Below the pieces are notes generated by a model. It worked only from the letters and a program-made list of their open reading frames with translations, had not been told where the DNA came from and did no database searches. From positions 1 through 32,562 of the forward strand of contig JANXTA010000063.1 of assembly GCA_025356395.1 (NCBI GenBank): DNA of 32,562 nucleotides, in the 5' to 3' direction. Shown here piece by piece: positions 28,203-32,562 of the stretch; the first letter of the stretch is position 1, and every line of letters begins with the position of its first letter. Origin of the DNA: Betaproteobacteria bacterium (GTDB lineage Bacteria; Pseudomonadota; Gammaproteobacteria; Burkholderiales; Burkholderiaceae_D). Made by a program: the position numbers and the translations under genes.

Positions 28203-29582
28203 ATGAGCACCAACGACTCCACCAGGGCCGCGGACCCGTCCGCAGCCGTCGCCGCATCGGGCGTCACGACGCAGGCGCGCGCGGCCGACACGCCCGCAGC
28301 GGCTCCCGCCGCGCAGCCGGCCCCCGAGAACTCCGGCAAGCGGAAGCGCCTGCTGGCGATGATCGCGCTGGTGGTGGTCGTGCTCGGCATCGGCTACGGC
28401 GTCTGGTACTTCCTCGTCGGCGCGCACTTCGAGTCGACCGACGACGCCTACGTCGCCGGCAACGTGGTCCTGGTCACGCCTCAGGTGGCGGGGACCGTCA
28501 TCGGCATCAAGGCCGACGACACCGACATCGTCCAGCAGGGTCAGGACCTGGTGATCCTCGACCCGAGCGACGCCCGCGTCGCGCTCGACCAGGCCGAAGC
28601 GCAGCTCGCGCAGACCGTCCGCGAAGTCCGCACCGTGTACGCCAACAACGGCACGTTGTCTGCCAACATCGCGACGCGCCAGGCCGACACCATCAAGGCC
28701 CGCTCGGCGCTGGTCCGCGCCGAAGACGATTACAAGCGCCGGGCCGCGCTGACCGCGTCGGGTGCGGTCTCGAAGGAAGAACTGCAGCACGTCCAGACCG
28801 AACTCGACAGCGCGAAGAGCGCGCTGGCCGCAGCCGACGCCAACGTGCAGGCCGCCAAGGAACAGCTCGCGTCGAACCAGGTGTCGACCGACGGCATCAG
28901 CGTCGCGCAGCACCCCAACGTCCTGCGCGCCGCCGCCCGGGTTCGCGAAGCTTATCTGGCGCTCGAACGCAACACGCTGCCGGCGCCGGTCTCGGGCCAA
29001 GTCGCGAAGCGCGGCGTGCAGCTTGGCCAGCGCGTCGCGCCAGGCACGCCGCTGATGGCGATCGTGCCGCTCAACCAGTTGTGGGTCGATGCCAACTTCA
29101 AGGAAGTGCAGCTGCGCAAGATGCGCATCGGCCAGCCCGTCACGCTCGAGGCCGATCTCTACGGCGGCAAGGTCGAGTACAAGGGCAAGATCGTCGGCGT
29201 GTCGGCCGGGACCGGCAGCGCCTTCTCGCTGCTGCCCGCGCAGAACGCGACCGGCAACTGGATCAAGGTCGTGCAACGCGTGCCGGTCCGCATCGAGTTC
29301 GATCCGAAGGAACTGGCCGACCATCCGCTGCGCATCGGCTTGTCGGTACTCGCGAAGATCGACACGTCGAACCAGGACGGGGAACAGCTCGCGAGCGCGA
29401 AGCGCGTGGAGCCCAGCTACCAGACGCAGGCGTTCGCGCCCGACACCCACGCTGCTGACACGCTGATCAACGGCATCGTTGCGGCCAACCTCGGCAAGTC
29501 GGCCGCGGGCAAGGGCACGACGGCCGAGCCGGTCGCGAGCCGTGGCAGCGCCGCGCCGGCGCGGCTGGCCAAGGCCGACTGA
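28203..29582 (+). CDS. emrA: EmrA-type membrane fusion protein (HlyD family)
   Basis: This periplasmic adaptor links an MFS pump to the outer-membrane channel. The 459-residue protein has an Ala/Pro-rich cytoplasmic N-terminus, a single membrane anchor (LLAMIALVVVVLGIGYGVWY), the conserved motif FESTDDAYVAGN, an alpha-helical hairpin (about 120-240) flanked by lipoyl halves, and beta-barrel sequence (LWVDANFKEVQL, RIGQPVTLEAD) characteristic of EmrA. The Ala/Lys-rich tail is poorly conserved. AGGGA precedes the ATG. It belongs to the marR-channel-emrA-emrB operon. The drug range cannot be predicted. Confidence 0.93.
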   Translation: MSTNDSTRAADPSAAVAASGVTTQARAADTPAAAPAAQPAPENSGKRKRLLAMIALVVVVLGIGYGVWYFLVGAHFESTDDAYVAGNVVLVTPQVAGTVIGIKADDTDIVQQGQDLVILDPSDARVALDQAEAQLAQTVREVRTVYANNGTLSANIATRQADTIKARSALVRAEDDYKRRAALTASGAVSKEELQHVQTELDSAKSALAAADANVQAAKEQLASNQVSTDGISVAQHPNVLRAAARVREAYLALERNTLPAPVSGQVAKRGVQLGQRVAPGTPLMAIVPLNQLWVDANFKEVQLRKMRIGQPVTLEADLYGGKVEYKGKIVGVSAGTGSAFSLLPAQNATGNWIKVVQRVPVRIEFDPKELADHPLRIGLSVLAKIDTSNQDGEQLASAKRVEPSYQTQAFAPDTHAADTLINGIVAANLGKSAAGKGTTAEPVASRGSAAPARLAKAD

Positions 29583-29609
29583 TCGCCGCCTCGCGCGGAG
29601 CGTGACTCG

Positions 29610-31214
29610 ATGACCGCCATCACCGCCGAAGACATCCCGGCCTCGCCTGCGCCGCCCCCGGCGCCTTCGGCCGCGTATGCGCCATTGACCGGCGCCGCCA
29701 AGATCGTCGGGACCATCTCGCTGGCGCTGGCGACGTTCATGAACGTGCTCGACACGTCGATCGCCAACGTGTCGCTATCGTCGATCGCCGGCGACCTCGG
29801 CGTCTCGAGTTCGCAGGCGACCTGGGTCATCACGTCGTTCGCGGTCGCCAACGCGATCGCGCTGCCGCTCACCGGCTGGCTCTCGCAGCGTTTCGGCGCG
29901 GTCAAGCTGTTCACGGTATCGGTGCTGCTGTTCGTGCTCTCGTCATGGTTGTGCGGCCTCGCCACGTCCCTGCCGATGCTGATCGCCTTCCGCGTGCTGC
30001 AGGGCTTCGTGGCCGGTCCGATGATCCCGCTGTCGCAGGCGCTGCTGCTGTCGAGCTATCCCAAGGCGCAGGCCGGCATGGCACTCGCGGTGTGGTCGGT
30101 GACGACGCTGGTGGCGCCGGTGATGGGCCCGATGCTCGGGGGCTGGATCACCGACAACATCGCGTGGCCGTGGATCTTCTACATCAACATCCCGGTCGGC
30201 TTCCTCGCCGCGTACGTGACGTGGATGATCTTCAAGAACCGTGAGACGCCGATCCGCAAGCTGCCGATCGACGGGGTGGGCCTCGCGCTGCTGGTGCTAT
30301 GGGTGGGCTCGCTGCAGATCATGCTCGACAAGGGCAAGGAGCTCGACTGGTTCAACTCGGGCTTCATCATCGCGCTGGCCTCGGTCGCCGCTGTGGCTTT
30401 CGCCTGCTTCCTGGTGTGGGAGCTGGTCGACAACGACCATCCGGTCGTCGACCTGCGACTGTTCAAGATCCGCAATTTCTGGACGGGTGCGCTGACGCTG
30501 GCGCTGGGCTACGGCGTGTTCTTCGGCAACGTGGTGCTGATGCCGTTGTGGCTGCAGCAGTACATGGGCTATACCGCCACCGACGCTGGCCTGCTGACGG
30601 CGCCGGTCGGACTGTTCGCCATCCTGCTGTCACCGCTGGTGGGCAAGTACATCTCGAAGGTCGACCCGAGACTCTTCGCGACCGCGGCGTTCATGATCTT
30701 CGGCGCGGCGCTCTACTGGCGCACCTTCTACAACACGCAGGCGAGCTTCGGCTACCTGGTGCGGCCGATCATCCTGCAGGGCGCGGCGATGGCCTTCTTC
30801 TTCATCCCGCTGGTGACGCTGACGCTGTCGGGCCTGCCGCCCGACCGGGTCGCCGCGGCCTCGGGCCTCTCCAACTTCGCGCGGATCACGGCCGGCGCCT
30901 TCGGGACCTCGATCGCGACGACGATGTGGGAAGACCGCGCGATCCTGCATCACGCCCAGTTGTCCGAGGCCATCAACAACGGCAGCACCAGCGCGACGCA
31001 GTACATGCAGGGCTTGCAGAGCAGCGGCCTGTCGCCCGACCAGACGATGGCCGCGATCAACCGCACCATCGACGTCCAGGCCTACATGCTTGGGGCCAAC
31101 GACATCTTCTACGCTTCGGCGATCCTGTTCTTCCTGCTGATCGGCGTGGTGTGGATCGCCCGTCCCGCGAAGGGCGGCGGCGGTGGCGCCGAAGCGGCCG
31201 CCGGAGCGCACTAG
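29610..31214 (+). CDS. emrB: EmrB/QacA-type MFS drug:proton antiporter (DHA2)
   Basis: The 534-residue inner-membrane protein belongs to the 14-helix DHA2 family. It shows motif D-like LDTSIANVSLSSIAGDLG in helix 1, motif A-like GWLSQRFGAVKLF, RVLQGFVAGPMIPLSQALL, and motif C-like APVMGPMLGGWI. It pumps substrates using the proton gradient and would deliver them through EmrA and the lipoprotein channel. It is the last gene of the operon, 27 bp after emrA. A REP-like palindrome pair follows within 11 bp. Confidence 0.95.
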   Translation: MTAITAEDIPASPAPPPAPSAAYAPLTGAAKIVGTISLALATFMNVLDTSIANVSLSSIAGDLGVSSSQATWVITSFAVANAIALPLTGWLSQRFGAVKLFTVSVLLFVLSSWLCGLATSLPMLIAFRVLQGFVAGPMIPLSQALLLSSYPKAQAGMALAVWSVTTLVAPVMGPMLGGWITDNIAWPWIFYINIPVGFLAAYVTWMIFKNRETPIRKLPIDGVGLALLVLWVGSLQIMLDKGKELDWFNSGFIIALASVAAVAFACFLVWELVDNDHPVVDLRLFKIRNFWTGALTLALGYGVFFGNVVLMPLWLQQYMGYTATDAGLLTAPVGLFAILLSPLVGKYISKVDPRLFATAAFMIFGAALYWRTFYNTQASFGYLVRPIILQGAAMAFFFIPLVTLTLSGLPPDRVAAASGLSNFARITAGAFGTSIATTMWEDRAILHHAQLSEAINNGSTSATQYMQGLQSSGLSPDQTMAAINRTIDVQAYMLGANDIFYASAILFFLLIGVVWIARPAKGGGGGAEAAAGAH

Positions 31215-31224
31215 CCGCTATCAG

Positions 31225-31287
31225 CCCGGCGAAGGCCGGGACCCAATTTGCTTAACCCGCTCAAGGAAGCCCCGGCCTTCGCCGGGG
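31225..31287. repeat. REP-like inverted palindrome pair between convergent genes
   Basis: CCCGGC-GAAG-GCCGGG (31225-31240) and CCCCGGC-CTTC-GCCGGGG (31270-31287) are two hairpins, the second an inverted copy of the first, with the context GTCACCCCGGCGAAGGCC on its complement. Such elements are dispersed in many proteobacterial genomes and sit between 3' ends. Here they lie between emrB and the convergent amidotransferase gene and may act as a bidirectional terminator. Confidence 0.7.
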
Positions 31288-31301
31288 TGACATGGTCGGG
31301 T

Positions 31302-32102
31302 TCAGGCGCGCTTGCGCGCTTCGCTTAGAAATTCTTCCAGAATTGGACTGCAGTCCATCAGGCCCGAGTCGTTGAGCCGATGGAATTCGGGGTGCCACTG
31401 CACGCCGAACACGTAGCTGTCCGCGTCCAGCCGGATCGCCTCGGGCAGGCCGTCGGGCACCGAGCGCGCCTCCACCTTGATGTGCCGCCCGAGTTGCCGG
31501 GCTGCCTGGTGATGGATCGAGACCACGTTGCCAGTCACGCCCTGGGGATAGAGCTTCGCGAGCCCCGACCCCGGCACGACCTCGATCGGGTGCGCATGTC
31601 CGTCGTACTGCTCCTCGTGCCGATGCACGATCGCGTCCGCGTGCTGCGACGGGACGTCCTGGTACAGCGTCCCGCCGAATGCGACGTTGATCAGCTGCAG
31701 GCCACGACAGATGCCGAGCACGGGTTTTCGCGCATCGACGAATTCGAGCAGCAGCTCACGCTCGAAGTCGTCACGCGTCTTGTCGCCGGCCCACTCTGGC
31801 TTGAGCGCCTCTTCACCGTAGCTGGTCGGACTGAGGTCGGCGCCGCCCTGCAGTACCAGCCCGTCGAGGTGGTCGACGTAGTCTTTCAGCTTGATGTCGC
31901 TGCGCGAAAGCTTCGCGTCACGCGTGATGACCGGCACCATGAAGACCATCACGTCGCGCGCCATGACCCACCAGGCCACCGACTCCTCGAGATACATCAC
32001 CGATTTGGAGTGCAGGCCGACCGAGCCGGCCTCCGGATGGAAGAGTCGGGGCGAAATGCCGATTTTGAGCGGCTTCCTGCGGCGGTTGCGAGCGGTGAGC
32101 AT
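31302..32102 (-). CDS. Gamma-glutamyl-gamma-aminobutyrate hydrolase family protein (peptidase C26)
   Basis: The 266-residue class I glutamine amidotransferase-fold hydrolase resembles PuuD, which splits gamma-glutamyl-GABA in putrescine breakdown. The nucleophile elbow GICRG (Cys 132), and the His-Glu pair in GVQWHPEF (His 237, Glu 239) complete the triad. VLQGGADLSP and the motif SIHHQAARQLG are also typical. It stands alone; no other polyamine-degradation genes are nearby, so its substrate is unproven. The 3' end faces emrB across the REP pair. Confidence 0.9.
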   Translation of the reverse strand: MLTARNRRRKPLKIGISPRLFHPEAGSVGLHSKSVMYLEESVAWWVMARDVMVFMVPVITRDAKLSRSDIKLKDYVDHLDGLVLQGGADLSPTSYGEEALKPEWAGDKTRDDFERELLLEFVDARKPVLGICRGLQLINVAFGGTLYQDVPSQHADAIVHRHEEQYDGHAHPIEVVPGSGLAKLYPQGVTGNVVSIHHQAARQLGRHIKVEARSVPDGLPEAIRLDADSYVFGVQWHPEFHRLNDSGLMDCSPILEEFLSEARKRA

Positions 32103-32311
32103 CGGTGCTCCAGATTTGGGTTGCTCATCCTACGCCGACGGCTCCCGCGCACGCGCACAGCAACACAGCGCAACATGCCCCAACTTGGACGCTCCGCACC
32201 AGTCCGGGCAGGTTGGCTCGCGGATGTGAGCTTTTCGTGTCGTTCGCGGGTGCGCCGACGGATGGCACAGGACTTGCAAAGCATCCATTTGGTCTTTACC
32301 CGGAGCACACA

Positions 32312-32562
32312 ATGAGCAGAAAAGCCGTCGCCGTCCGTACTGGACTGGCTTTGATCGTATTGAGTTCAGTCGCTTCAACCGCTTGGTCACAAACCACCGT
32401 TCCGGCGGCCGCCGCGGAGACAGCAGCACCCGCAGCCCCCGGCCCCGGCATCACCTTCGGCCCCGATCTCACGCTGACCGCCAACGCCGGCCTGTTTTCC
32501 GACTACCGCTTCCGCGGCTTCACGCAGACCGGCTACAAGCCGGCCTTCCAGGGCGGCTTCGA
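32312..32562 (+). CDS. TorF family putative porin, 3' end outside window
   Basis: Only the first 83 residues are in the window. A signal peptide (RTGLALIVLSSVASTAWSQ) and an Ala/Pro-rich linker lead into LTANAGLFSDYRFRGFTQT, the characteristic start of the Gcw_chp/TorF outer-membrane family (TIGR02001). GGAG precedes the ATG. It is probably a beta-barrel outer-membrane protein of unknown cargo. Confidence 0.85.
   Translation, partial: MSRKAVAVRTGLALIVLSSVASTAWSQTTVPAAAAETAAPAAPGPGITFGPDLTLTANAGLFSDYRFRGFTQTGYKPAFQGGF

Overview
The window is about 32.6 kb of GC-rich bacterial chromosome. It spans a replication-origin neighbourhood (dnaN and dnaA on the minus strand; rpmH, rnpA, yidD, yidC and mnmE on the plus strand) followed by some 25 kb of general chromosomal genes. 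The N-terminal sequence of the sliding clamp, the YidC N-terminus and the compact rpmH-rnpA-yidD-yidC-mnmE order suggest a betaproteobacterium, probably Burkholderiales. The genus cannot be named from the sequence alone. No rRNA, tRNA, CRISPR array, prophage or intact insertion sequence was recognised.

Layout. 1-948 is the clamp gene, cut by the left edge. 1169-2716 is dnaA. 2717-3292 is a 576-bp gap with one perfect DnaA box and a strong rpmH promoter, so it is the best oriC candidate here. 3293-7601 carries ribosomal protein L34, the RNase P protein, the membrane-protein insertion factors YidD and YidC, and the tRNA-modification GTPase MnmE. 7602-8442 has no intact gene; it holds short out-of-frame coding-like pieces and two hairpins. 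8443-12526 carries an atypical short-chain dehydrogenase, a membrane diguanylate cyclase, a DEDDh exonuclease and an NAD-dependent epimerase-like protein. 12674-14209 is a fused substrate-binding/permease protein of the osmoprotectant type without its ATPase. 14349-21867 holds two paralogous M13 zinc metallopeptidases separated by a VapBC toxin-antitoxin pair and a copper-exporting P-type ATPase. 21889-25861 holds a frameshifted two-lobe aspartic protease gene, a DUF2784 membrane protein, a classical SDR, a single-domain asparaginase, a patatin-like lipase and a GFA-family protein. 26011-31214 is a MarR-controlled tripartite multidrug efflux operon: regulator, outer-membrane channel, EmrA-type adaptor and EmrB-type MFS pump. 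A REP-like palindrome pair separates it from a convergent PuuD-type glutamine amidotransferase. The right edge cuts a TorF-family putative porin gene.

How they work together. The left 7.6 kb is the replication/translation/membrane-biogenesis core. Its divergent arrangement around 2717-3292 fits bidirectional replication starting there. The efflux operon is the clearest functional unit outside the core: two identical 13-bp partly palindromic sites 21 bp apart lie just upstream of marR and look like its operator. The M13 pair, the copper exporter, the aspartic protease and DUF2784 suggest an envelope/secreted-protein neighbourhood, but no pathway ties them together.

I did not find convincing evidence of an undescribed system. 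The items most worth checking are the tandem marR operator, the broken aspartic protease, the decayed stretch at 7602-8442, the Tyr-less SDR without a clean start, and the ATPase-less ABC fusion.
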